DNA from: Friedmanniella sp.
GTDB lineage: Bacteria; Actinomycetota; Actinomycetes; Propionibacteriales; Propionibacteriaceae
Reading direction: 5' to 3'
Length of the DNA stretch: 21,844 nucleotides
Assembly (NCBI GenBank): GCA_025964935.1
Contig: JAOPXW010000208.1
Location: 1-21,844, forward strand
Position numbers and translations under genes: made by a program. The notes under the pieces are model-generated. The model worked only from the letters and a program-made list of their open reading frames with translations, did no database searches and had not been told where the DNA came from. Of this stretch, positions 15,197-21,844 are shown piece after piece (positions within the stretch are counted from its first letter, which is position 1; each line of letters starts with the position of its first letter).

Positions 15197-16017
15197 CCAC
15201 CCCGGTCTTGATCGAGACCGCCGAGCTCGCCGAGCGGCTGGCCACGGGCGCGCCCCTGGTGCTCGCCGACGTCCGCTGGACCCTCAACGGCCCGCCGGGT
15301 CGGCCCGAGTTCGAGGCGGGCCACCTGCCGGGCGCGGACTGGGTGGACCTCGAGCACGCCCTGTCGGGCCCGCCGGGGGAGGGCGGTCGGCACCCGCTGC
15401 CCGACCCCGCCACCTTCGTCGCCGCCGTCCAGGCACTGGGGGTCGACCCCGACACCGAGGTGGTGGTCTACGACGCGGGCAGCGCGCTGGCGGCCTCCCG
15501 GCTGTGGTGGCTGCTGGGCCACTACGGCCACACTCGGGTCCGGGTGCTGAACGGCGGCTACGCGGCCTGGATGGCGGAGGGACGACCGAGCGAGACGGGG
15601 CCGGCGGCACCCCGGACCGCGGGCACCTTCACCGGGACGCCGGGCCACCGATCGACCCGGGCCGCCGACGACCTGACCGGGGGGCGCGCGGTGGCGGTCG
15701 ACGTCCGGGCCCCCGAGCGCTACACCGGCGAGACCGAGCCCATCGACCCGGTGGCCGGCCACATCCCCGGTGCACGGAACCGGCCGTCGATGGACAACCT
15801 GGGCCCCGACGGGCGGCTGCGGGCCCCGGCCGACATCCTGGCCCGCTACGTCGACCTGGAGCGGCCCGTCTTCTACTGCGGGTCCGGCATCACCGCGGCC
15901 CACACCCTGCTCGCGCTGGAGTCGGCGGGGCGGCACGACGGGGCGATCTATCCCGGCTCGTGGAGCGAGTGGATCCGGGATCCGACCCGACCGGTGGCCA
16001 CCGGCGAGCAGCCGTAG
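15193..16017 (+). CDS. Sulfurtransferase with two rhodanese domains (thiosulfate/3-mercaptopyruvate type)
   Basis: This 274-residue protein has two tandem rhodanese domains. It transfers sulfur from thiosulfate or 3-mercaptopyruvate to an acceptor through a cysteine persulfide. The C-terminal domain holds the active-site loop YCGSGITA with Cys229. The N-terminal domain has VVVYDAGSALAASRLWWLL, where aspartate replaces the cysteine, as normal for the non-catalytic half. CGSGITA is closer to the mercaptopyruvate-type loop CGSGVTA than to the classic thiosulfate-type loop, but the donor is not certain. The ATG at 15193 overlaps the thymidine kinase stop and has GGAAGGA at 15181-15187, 5 bases upstream. 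The frame running back to 14893 is a shadow of thymidine kinase. Confidence 0.92.
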   Translation: MTTPVLIETAELAERLATGAPLVLADVRWTLNGPPGRPEFEAGHLPGADWVDLEHALSGPPGEGGRHPLPDPATFVAAVQALGVDPDTEVVVYDAGSALAASRLWWLLGHYGHTRVRVLNGGYAAWMAEGRPSETGPAAPRTAGTFTGTPGHRSTRAADDLTGGRAVAVDVRAPERYTGETEPIDPVAGHIPGARNRPSMDNLGPDGRLRAPADILARYVDLERPVFYCGSGITAAHTLLALESAGRHDGAIYPGSWSEWIRDPTRPVATGEQP

Positions 16018-16047
16018 AGCTCGGCTGGGGGGCAGCCCGGAGAGCTC
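16017..16047. terminator. Compound hairpin between sulfurtransferase and sepH
   Basis: GAGCTC at 16017-16022 can pair with GAGCTC at 16042-16047, enclosing a second stem GGCTG/CAGCC (16023-16027 with 16033-16037) and a G5 loop. It covers both convergent stop codons. There is no U-tract on either side. Confidence 0.4.
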
Positions 16048-16058
16048 AGCTGGGGGGC
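16017..16058. repeat. 17-base direct repeat at the sepH 3' end
   Basis: GAGCTCGGCTGGGGGGC (16017-16033) and GAGCTCAGCTGGGGGGC (16042-16058) match at 16 of 17 bases, 25 bases apart. The second copy contains the sepH stop codon and its last codons. This suggests a small tandem duplication. Confidence 0.75.
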
Positions 16059-17542
16059 TTGGGCCCGCCGAACATGATCTCGTCCCAGCTGGGCACCGAG
16101 GCGCGCTTGCGCTTGGCCGCCGGCTTCGGGGCGGCTCTCTTTTCCTCGGCCACCTTTTCCTCGGCCGCCGGCTCCTGGGCTACGGGCTCCTCGGGTGTCG
16201 GCGCGGCGGCGGGGGCGTGCGTCTCGGCCTCGAACTCGACCGCCTCCTCCTCCCGGTCGTCGTAGTCGACGATGGCCTGCGGCGGGGCCGCGGCGTCGGT
16301 GCTGGCTCCGTCGAGCTCGACGTCCTCGTCGGTGAGCTCGGGCGCCTCGGTCAGGCTCAGGCCGAGGTGGGCCCGGTGCGGCCCGGCCGGGGCCTCGGGG
16401 GCTCCGGGCTGGTCGTCGTCCTGGCTCGGCTCCACCGGGTAGTTGACGACGATGGCCGGCTCCCAGCCGCCCTCGGCCGTCTCGGGCACGGCTGAGGCAT
16501 CGGAGAGGCCGGCGTACGCCTTGGGCGCGTCCTCGCCGAGCGGGCTGCCGAGCATCCCGTACAGCGTCTCCAGCGGCGACTCCTGCTCGCCCGCCTCTTC
16601 GTGCTCGGTGCCGACCTCGGGGGTCCAGTCGTGCGGGGACGTCGACCCGGGCCCCGCGGACGGGTCGATCGGCTCGGTCTCGTCCGGGGCGGCACTGTCC
16701 GGGGCCTGCTGCCGGTCGTCGGCGGGCTCGGCGAGATCCTCGGTGGCCGGCGGCTCCGGCGGGAGGTCCGCGACCGGGGTCAGGGTCCGGACCAGGGCCA
16801 CGGTGGGCTCGCTGCTCTCGTCGCGCGGACGGACGGGGGACGGCTCCTGGGTGGCCCGGACCAGGGCCAGCTCGTCGGTCAGGTCCAGGGTCGGCTCGGC
16901 GGCCTCACCGCGCTCACCGTGCTCACCGTGCTCCGGACGCCGACGGCCCGGCTGGGGGCCCTTGGTCGGCGACTGCTCCCCGAGCAGCCAGCGGGCGTCG
17001 TCGTCGGCGGCCACCGAGAACCGACCACGCAGGTCGAAGGTGAAGGTGGCGTGTCGCTCGGACTCCCCGGAGCGGTAGTCCGCGGTGACCGACCAGTGGC
17101 CGTCCTCCAGCCGGTACGCGTCCCACGCGATGGTGTCGATGTCGACGCCGCGGGCGAGGAGACGCTCGGTCACGGTCAGCCGCAGGTTGCGGTGCCCCGA
17201 GGTCTCGCCGCGTCGCCGGACGGAGGCGGCCATCGCGGTGAGGGCGATGTGGTCGCGCTCGGCCAGGACGGGGGCGGCGAACCGCTCGACCCGCTCCTGG
17301 GGGACGCCGGCCGCCCGGGCGACCTCCTCGATGGTCTCACCCGACCGGATCCGCGTCTGAATGTCGCGGGGGCTGAGGGAGCTTTCCATCTCGATCTCCA
17401 GTTGTCCGAGCCGGGGCCGGTCGCCGCGTACGGCGGCGCGCAACCGCTCGTCCGCCGCGATGGCCAGTTGTTCGCCGCCGTCGACGGCTACGATCAAGGA
17501 CTTTCCGTCCGGGCTGAGTCCCACAAGTCGCGCGGTGCGCAT
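16046..17542 (-). CDS. sepH: Septation protein SepH
   Basis: This 498-residue protein matches SepH (DUF3071), an actinobacterial cell-division protein that binds FtsZ and stimulates its assembly. The conserved N-terminal region (1 to about 165) begins MRTARLVGLSPDGKSLIV. It contains the helix-turn-helix-like segment LSPRDIQTRIRSGETIEEVA, followed by GVPQERVERFAAPVLAERDH. A long acidic, low-complexity Pro/Glu/Asp-rich middle (about 190-460) follows and is probably disordered. A basic C-terminal motif, KRKRASVPSWDEIMFGG, is typical of the family. The ATG at 17542 has GAGGAG 12 bases upstream, a rather long spacing. It is convergent with the sulfurtransferase gene and divergent from the AAA+ ATPase gene, 151 bases apart. 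Confidence 0.93.
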   Translation of the reverse strand: MRTARLVGLSPDGKSLIVAVDGGEQLAIAADERLRAAVRGDRPRLGQLEIEMESSLSPRDIQTRIRSGETIEEVARAAGVPQERVERFAAPVLAERDHIALTAMAASVRRRGETSGHRNLRLTVTERLLARGVDIDTIAWDAYRLEDGHWSVTADYRSGESERHATFTFDLRGRFSVAADDDARWLLGEQSPTKGPQPGRRRPEHGEHGERGEAAEPTLDLTDELALVRATQEPSPVRPRDESSEPTVALVRTLTPVADLPPEPPATEDLAEPADDRQQAPDSAAPDETEPIDPSAGPGSTSPHDWTPEVGTEHEEAGEQESPLETLYGMLGSPLGEDAPKAYAGLSDASAVPETAEGGWEPAIVVNYPVEPSQDDDQPGAPEAPAGPHRAHLGLSLTEAPELTDEDVELDGASTDAAAPPQAIVDYDDREEEAVEFEAETHAPAAAPTPEEPVAQEPAAEEKVAEEKRAAPKPAAKRKRASVPSWDEIMFGGPKPPS

Positions 17543-17589
17543 CGCTGGCGGCGGCTCCTCGTGTGGTCGAACCGGGTGGTCCTGTCGGA

Positions 17590-17599
17590 TGTCAACCTA
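17590..17599 (-). promoter_or_regulatory. Possible sepH promoter element
   Basis: The minus strand reads TAGGTTGACA here. It can be taken as a -10 box TAGGTT (17594-17599), giving a leader of about 45 bases, or as a -35 box TTGACA (17590-17595), for which I see no good -10. The two readings exclude each other. Confidence 0.35.
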
Positions 17600-17680
17600 C
17601 CGGGTGGGAGCCCCGGGTCCCGCCGAGCCCGGTCGGCACGGCGCCGCGTCGGGCCCGGCGGCGGCTCTTGCCGCGCGACG

Positions 17681-17686
17681 TAGGGT
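17681..17686 (+). promoter_or_regulatory. Predicted -10 box (TAGGGT) of the AAA+ ATPase gene
   Basis: TAGGGT is followed by CGCACGT (7 bases) and the ATG at 17694. No Shine-Dalgarno sequence is present, which suggests a leaderless mRNA. Confidence 0.55.
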
Positions 17687-17693
17687 CGCACGT

Positions 17694-19091
17694 ATGACCG
17701 AGGCCCCCCGTCCCGAGCTCGCCACCCTGGGCCAGCTCCGGGCTGCTGGATACCTGCACCGCGCAACCAAGGGCGAGCTCCGCGAGAACCTGCTGGCCCG
17801 GCTGCGGGCCGGCGAGGACGCCTTCCCCGGCATGGTCGGGTTCGACGACACCGTGCTGCCCGAGGTGGAGGCCGCCCTGCTCGCCGGCCACGACCTGGTG
17901 CTGCTCGGAGAGCGCGGTCAGGGCAAGACGCGGCTGATGCGGACCCTGGTCGGCCTGCTCGACGAGTGGAGCCCGGAGGTGACGGGCTGCGAGATCCACG
18001 ACAGCCCGTACGCGCCGGCCTGCGTCCGCTGCCGGGGCCTCGCCGCCGAGCTGGGGGAGGACCTGCCGGTGAGCTGGCGGCACCGCGACGACCGCTACAC
18101 CGAGAAGCTGGCCACCCCCGACACCTCGGTCGGGGACCTGATCGGCGACGTCGACCCGGTCAAGGTGGCCCAGGGCCGGACCCTGGGAGACCCCGAGACC
18201 GTCCACTACGGGCTGGTGCCACGGGCCAACCGCGGGGTCTTCGGACTCAACGAGCTGCCCGACCTGGCCGAGCGCATCCAGGTCGCGCTGTTCAACGTGC
18301 TGGAGGAGCGCGACATCCAGGTCCGGGGCTACTCGCTCCGGCTCCCCCTCGACCTGTTCCTGGTGGCCACGGCCAACCCCGAGGACTACACCAACCGCGG
18401 CCGGATCATCACCCCGCTGAAGGACCGGTTCGGCGCCGAGATCCACACCCACTACCTGTCCGAGCTGACCGACGAGGTGGCCCTGCTCCGGCAGGAGGCC
18501 GAGCTGGTGGCCGCGGTCGACGACCACCTGCTGGAGGTCATCGCCCGCTTCACCCAGAACCTACGGGAGTCGTCCTCGGTCGACCAGCGCTCCGGGGTGT
18601 CGGCGCGCTTCTCCATCGCCGCCGCCGAGGCGGTGGCCGGCTCGGCGCTGCGTCGCGCCGCTCGGACCGGCGACTCCGAGGCCGTCGCCCGGGTCTGCGA
18701 CATCGGGGTCGTGTTGCCCACCCTGCTGGGCAAGGTCGAGTTCGAGATGGGGGAGGAGGGCCGCGAGCGGGCGGTGCTGGACCACCTGCTCCGGCTGGCC
18801 ATCGCCGCCACCTTCCTGGAGCGGCTGTCCGGGCTCGACCTGTCCGGCTTCACCGCGGTGTTCGCCAAGGGGGCCGTGGTCGAGACCGGTGAGCTGGTGC
18901 CCGCCGCCGACCTGCTGGCCCAGCTCGGCACGGTGCCCGGGCTGTCCAAGGTGCTCAGTCGACTGGGCTACGAGGACGCAGCCGGCCGCGGGCAGGTCGC
19001 CGCCGCGGCCGAGTTCACGCTGGAGGGTCTGCACCTGACCCGCCGGATCGAGAAGGCGAACGTCGACGGCCGTACGGTCTACGGCGCCTAG
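17694..19091 (+). CDS. MoxR/magnesium-chelatase-like AAA+ ATPase
   Basis: This 465-residue AAA+ ATPase resembles the ATPase subunit of magnesium chelatase and MoxR proteins (compare M. tuberculosis Rv0958). It has Walker A GERGQGKT (72-79), a Walker B-like GVFGLNE (181-187, Asn in place of the usual Asp), sensor 1 ATANP (225-229) and an arginine finger region DRFGAEIH (244 onward). Between Walker A and B lies a cysteine cluster, Cys99, Cys110 and Cys113 (CVRC), that could bind a metal. The C-terminal helical part carries SGVSARFSIAAAEA, as expected for sensor 2. The ATG at 17694 follows a -10 box. The VWA gene follows 75 bases later on the same strand, a typical ATPase/VWA pair. A true magnesium chelatase is unlikely, since no porphyrin-pathway genes are near. 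Confidence 0.88.
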   Translation: MTEAPRPELATLGQLRAAGYLHRATKGELRENLLARLRAGEDAFPGMVGFDDTVLPEVEAALLAGHDLVLLGERGQGKTRLMRTLVGLLDEWSPEVTGCEIHDSPYAPACVRCRGLAAELGEDLPVSWRHRDDRYTEKLATPDTSVGDLIGDVDPVKVAQGRTLGDPETVHYGLVPRANRGVFGLNELPDLAERIQVALFNVLEERDIQVRGYSLRLPLDLFLVATANPEDYTNRGRIITPLKDRFGAEIHTHYLSELTDEVALLRQEAELVAAVDDHLLEVIARFTQNLRESSSVDQRSGVSARFSIAAAEAVAGSALRRAARTGDSEAVARVCDIGVVLPTLLGKVEFEMGEEGRERAVLDHLLRLAIAATFLERLSGLDLSGFTAVFAKGAVVETGELVPAADLLAQLGTVPGLSKVLSRLGYEDAAGRGQVAAAAEFTLEGLHLTRRIEKANVDGRTVYGA

Positions 19092-19166
19092 CCACGCCCC
19101 AGCCGACCGGCCCGGCACCGACGAGCAGAACGACTTCGAAGCAGCACGAGGGACGAGGGCCGACTG

Positions 19167-21164
19167 ATGGTGGCTGACTACTCCGGGAACTCCGAGGACG
19201 CCCGCGCCCGGGCGCACCGCCGCTTCCGGTACGGACCCTGGCGCGGCGGCCCCGACCCGCTGGCGCCGCCGTACGACGTCCGGGCCGCCATCGACCAGAT
19301 CGGCCAGGACGTGCTCTCGGCCGGCAACGTCCGGGACTCCCTGCGGGACCTGCTGCGGCGCGGGGTCGACGGCCGCGGCGGGCTGGACCGGCTGGCGACC
19401 AAGATCGCCAAGCGGCGCGCCCAGGCCCGCCGGCGCGGTGACCTCGGCGGGGTGCTCGACCAGGTGCGGTCGGCGCTGGACCAGGCGCTGGCGGCGGAGC
19501 GGGAGGCGCTGGCCGGGGCCGACGACGACGCCGCGCGGCTGGCGGAGATGGAGCTGGACACGCTGCCCGACGACGTCGCGGGCGCGGTCCGGGCCCTGGA
19601 CCCCTACGCGTGGCGCTCCCCGGAGGCCCAGCAGACCTTCGCCGCGATCCAGGACATGCTGCGCCGCGAGGTGCTGGACGCCCAGTTCGCCGGCATGAAG
19701 CAGGCGCTGGAGTCGGCCGACCCGGAGGCCATGCAGCGGGTCAAGGACATGCTGGCCGACCTGAACGCCCTGCTCGCCGCCCACGCGCGGCAGGAGGACA
19801 CCACCGACCAGTTCGCCGACTTCATGGCCCGGCACGGTGACCTGTTCCCCGAGCAGCCGGAGACCATCGACGAGCTGATCGACGCGCTCGCCCGGCGGCA
19901 GGCGGCCGCGCAGCGGATGATGGCCTCCCTCAGCCCCGACCAGCGCGAGCAGCTCGGCCAGCTGATGAGCCAGGCCCTGTCCGACGCGGACCTGGCCTCG
20001 GAGATGGCCCAGCTCGGGGACAACCTGCGGGCGCTGCGTCCGGGGATGGACCGGGAGTCCCCGGCCGGGATGCGGCCCGGGGGTCCGTCGCTGGGCTACA
20101 GCGACGCCGTCGAGGCGGTGGCCGAGCTGGCTGACCTGGAGGCGCTGGAGGACCAGCTGTCCCAGGGCGACCCGGGCACCACGCTGGACGACGTCGACGT
20201 GGAGATGCTGGAGCAGCGGCTCGGGCACGAGGCGGTCCGGGACTTCCAGGCGCTGCGCGACCTCGAGCGGGAGCTGGAGGAGCAGGGCTACCTGACCCGC
20301 GGTGACGACGGGCTCCGCCTGACGCCCCGGGCCGTACGACGGCTCGGCCAGACCGCCCTCCGCCGGGTGTTCGACCAGCTGGCGGCCTCGGGTCAGGGCG
20401 CCCACGAGGACCACCGCACCGGCGCCGCCGACGAGCCGACCGGACTGACCCGGCCTTGGGTGTTCGGCGACGAGCTGCCGATCGACGCCCCGCGCACGGT
20501 GGGCAACGCCCTGCGACGGCGGGGGATGCAGCCGGGCGGGGTCACCCTCGACGTCGAGGACTTCGAGGTCACCGAGACCGAGCGCCGGACCAGCGCGGCG
20601 GTCGCGTTGTGTGTCGACCTCTCCTACTCGATGGTGCAGGACGGGCGGTGGGGTCCGATGAAGCAGACCGCGCTGGCCCTGAACCACCTGATCGAGACCC
20701 GCTTCCGGCAGGACGCCCTGCAGGTGATCGGGTTCAACCGGTACGCGCGTCGGCTCTCGCCCGTCCAGCTGGCCGAGGCCGAGCCGGAGTGGATCCAGGG
20801 CACCAACCTGCAGCACGCCCTGCTGCTGGCCTCCCGTCACCTGCGTCGGCACCCCGACGCAGAGCCGGTCGTGCTGGTGGTCACCGACGGCGAGCCGACG
20901 GCGCACCTGACCGGCGACGGGCAGGCGGTCTTCCACTGGCCGACCACCAGCGACACCCTGCGGGCCACGATCGCCCAGGTCGACGAGCTCGGCCGCTACG
21001 GCGCCACGATCAACACCTTCATGCTCGGGGAGAACGAGGGGCTGCGCCGGTTCGTGGACGCCGTTGCCCGCCGGGCCGGGGGACGCGTCTTCACCCCCGA
21101 CATCGGCCGGCTGGGGGAGTACGTGGTCTCGGACTACCTGAAGGCCCGCCGCGGGCGCCGCTGA
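19167..21164 (+). CDS. VWA domain-containing protein, partner of the AAA+ ATPase
   Basis: This 665-residue protein has a C-terminal von Willebrand factor A domain (about 475-650). The complete metal-ion-dependent adhesion site is visible: DLSYS at 484-488, the threonine of GTNLQ at 546 and TDGEP at 573-577 with Asp574. The first 470 residues are mostly charged helices without a family I can name; an early segment is rich in Arg and Asp. There is no signal peptide, so it is cytoplasmic. In MoxR- and chelatase-type systems the VWA protein binds the target and docks on the ATPase ring; the homologous pair in M. tuberculosis is Rv0958/Rv0959. The ATG at 19167 has GAGGGC 6 bases upstream. The client protein is unknown. 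Confidence 0.88.
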   Translation: MVADYSGNSEDARARAHRRFRYGPWRGGPDPLAPPYDVRAAIDQIGQDVLSAGNVRDSLRDLLRRGVDGRGGLDRLATKIAKRRAQARRRGDLGGVLDQVRSALDQALAAEREALAGADDDAARLAEMELDTLPDDVAGAVRALDPYAWRSPEAQQTFAAIQDMLRREVLDAQFAGMKQALESADPEAMQRVKDMLADLNALLAAHARQEDTTDQFADFMARHGDLFPEQPETIDELIDALARRQAAAQRMMASLSPDQREQLGQLMSQALSDADLASEMAQLGDNLRALRPGMDRESPAGMRPGGPSLGYSDAVEAVAELADLEALEDQLSQGDPGTTLDDVDVEMLEQRLGHEAVRDFQALRDLERELEEQGYLTRGDDGLRLTPRAVRRLGQTALRRVFDQLAASGQGAHEDHRTGAADEPTGLTRPWVFGDELPIDAPRTVGNALRRRGMQPGGVTLDVEDFEVTETERRTSAAVALCVDLSYSMVQDGRWGPMKQTALALNHLIETRFRQDALQVIGFNRYARRLSPVQLAEAEPEWIQGTNLQHALLLASRHLRRHPDAEPVVLVVTDGEPTAHLTGDGQAVFHWPTTSDTLRATIAQVDELGRYGATINTFMLGENEGLRRFVDAVARRAGGRVFTPDIGRLGEYVVSDYLKARRGRR

Positions 21165-21185
21165 CCGACCCTCGGGGCGGTGGGG

Positions 21186-21844
21186 CTACGGCCGACGGGC
21201 CCGGCGGAGCACCGCCCGGACCAGCAGGCCGAACGCGAGACCCCAGAAGGCCGCCCCGATCCCGAACAGGGTCAGACCCGAGGCGGTGGCCACGATCGTC
21301 ACCACGGCCGCCTCCCGGTCGGCGACCTCGCCCAGGGCCTGGTGCAGGGCCGAGCCGAGGGTGCCGAGCAGGGCCAGCGCCGCCACGGTGATGATCAGGC
21401 CCGTGGGGGCGTGGGTGAGGACGAAGGCGGCGGCGGCCGAGCCGAGACCCAGGACGACGTAGCTGCCCGCAGCCGACACCGCCGCGACCCAGCGGCGGCG
21501 CGGGTCGGGGTGGGCCTCCTCGGAGGCGGCCAGGGCGGCCGAGATGGCGGCCAGGTTGACCGCGTGCCCGCCGAAGGGCGCGCCGGCGGCCGAGACGGCC
21601 GCGGTGACCAGCATGGTGGGCCGCCACGGCACGGTGTAGCCGAAGGTCTTCATCACCGCGACCCCGGGTGCGTACTGGGAGGCGATGTTGACCAGGAACA
21701 GCGGCACGGCCAGACCGACCACCGCGCGCCAGTCCAACGTGGGGGTGGTCCACGACAGCACCGGGAGCAGGTCGGCGGCGGTCGGGCTCTGGTCCAGGGT
21801 CAGGGCCACCACGACCAGGGCCGTGACCAGGGCCAGCGGGACGG
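21186..21844 (-). CDS. Benzoate/H+ symporter BenE family transporter (partial)
   Basis: The last 219 or so residues of a BenE-type membrane transporter are present; the N-terminal part lies beyond the window. Hydrophobic segments alternate with short loops, for example VVGLAVPLFLVNIASQYAPG and AAGSYVVLGLGSAAAAFVL. The conserved region around APGVAVMKTFGY and APFGGHAVNLAAISAA is the family signature. Members import benzoate or related aromatic acids with protons. No aromatic-degradation genes are visible nearby, so the substrate is uncertain. The stop is TAG at 21186-21188, only 21 bases after the VWA stop on the other strand. The frame is open to the window edge without a start codon that I can justify. 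Confidence 0.87.
   Translation of the reverse strand, partial: VPLALVTALVVVALTLDQSPTAADLLPVLSWTTPTLDWRAVVGLAVPLFLVNIASQYAPGVAVMKTFGYTVPWRPTMLVTAAVSAAGAPFGGHAVNLAAISAALAASEEAHPDPRRRWVAAVSAAGSYVVLGLGSAAAAFVLTHAPTGLIITVAALALLGTLGSALHQALGEVADREAAVVTIVATASGLTLFGIGAAFWGLAFGLLVRAVLRRARRP

Noticed and set aside
17694..19091. True magnesium chelatase subunit (ChlI/BchI)
   Set aside because: No chlorophyll or cobalamin pathway genes are near, and the VWA partner lacks the recognisable layout of ChlD.
18561..20936. Long minus-strand frame opposite the VWA gene
   Set aside because: It crosses two well-supported plus-strand genes and has no domain of its own.

Overview
The window is about 21.8 kb of very GC-rich DNA with strong G/C bias at third codon positions, GTG starts and several likely leaderless genes. 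Its content points to a high-GC Gram-positive actinobacterium: a principal sigma factor next to a DUF7455 zinc-ribbon protein, actinobacterial-type ParE and ParC, SepH (known only from Actinobacteria), DUF5998, and an acetyltransferase with its GNAT domain in front of an acyl-CoA-ligase-like part. The layout resembles the hrdB-parE-parC-sepH neighbourhood known in Streptomyces. A Propionibacteriales relative is a guess that I cannot confirm from sequence alone.

Layout. 1-322: end of the principal sigma factor, a terminator, then a convergent small DUF7455 gene (469-666, minus). 948-3023: topoisomerase IV subunit B on plus. 3059-3112: a small tandem repeat between convergent genes. 3114-9582: a minus-strand block that reads, in transcription order, AMP-forming acyl-CoA synthetase, CHAD protein, topoisomerase IV subunit A, beta-carbonic anhydrase and flavin reductase. 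9583-9789: a divergent promoter region. 9790-16017: a plus-strand block with the GNAT/acyl-CoA-ligase fusion, DUF5998, a phosphodiesterase, thymidine kinase and sulfurtransferase; two of its junctions are ATGA stop/start overlaps. 16046-17542: sepH on minus, divergent from a plus-strand AAA+ ATPase/VWA pair (17694-21164). The window ends inside a minus-strand BenE-type transporter.

How the genes work together. ParE and ParC should form one topoisomerase IV although their genes are convergent and about 1.3 kb apart. The GNAT fusion and the divergent acyl-CoA synthetase fit a known pattern in which such acetyltransferases silence AMP-forming ligases by acetylating their C-terminal lysine. The AAA+ and VWA proteins fit the MoxR/chelatase plan, in which the ATPase remodels a target held by the VWA protein; the target is unknown.

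Most of the window is core housekeeping sequence. I see no CRISPR array, RNA gene, prophage or insertion sequence. The best leads are the AAA+/VWA pair with an internal cysteine cluster, the acetyltransferase/ligase pairing, a recurring TANNNT-like box 6-7 bases before seven start codons, and a probable decayed dehydrogenase gene between the phosphodiesterase and thymidine kinase genes.
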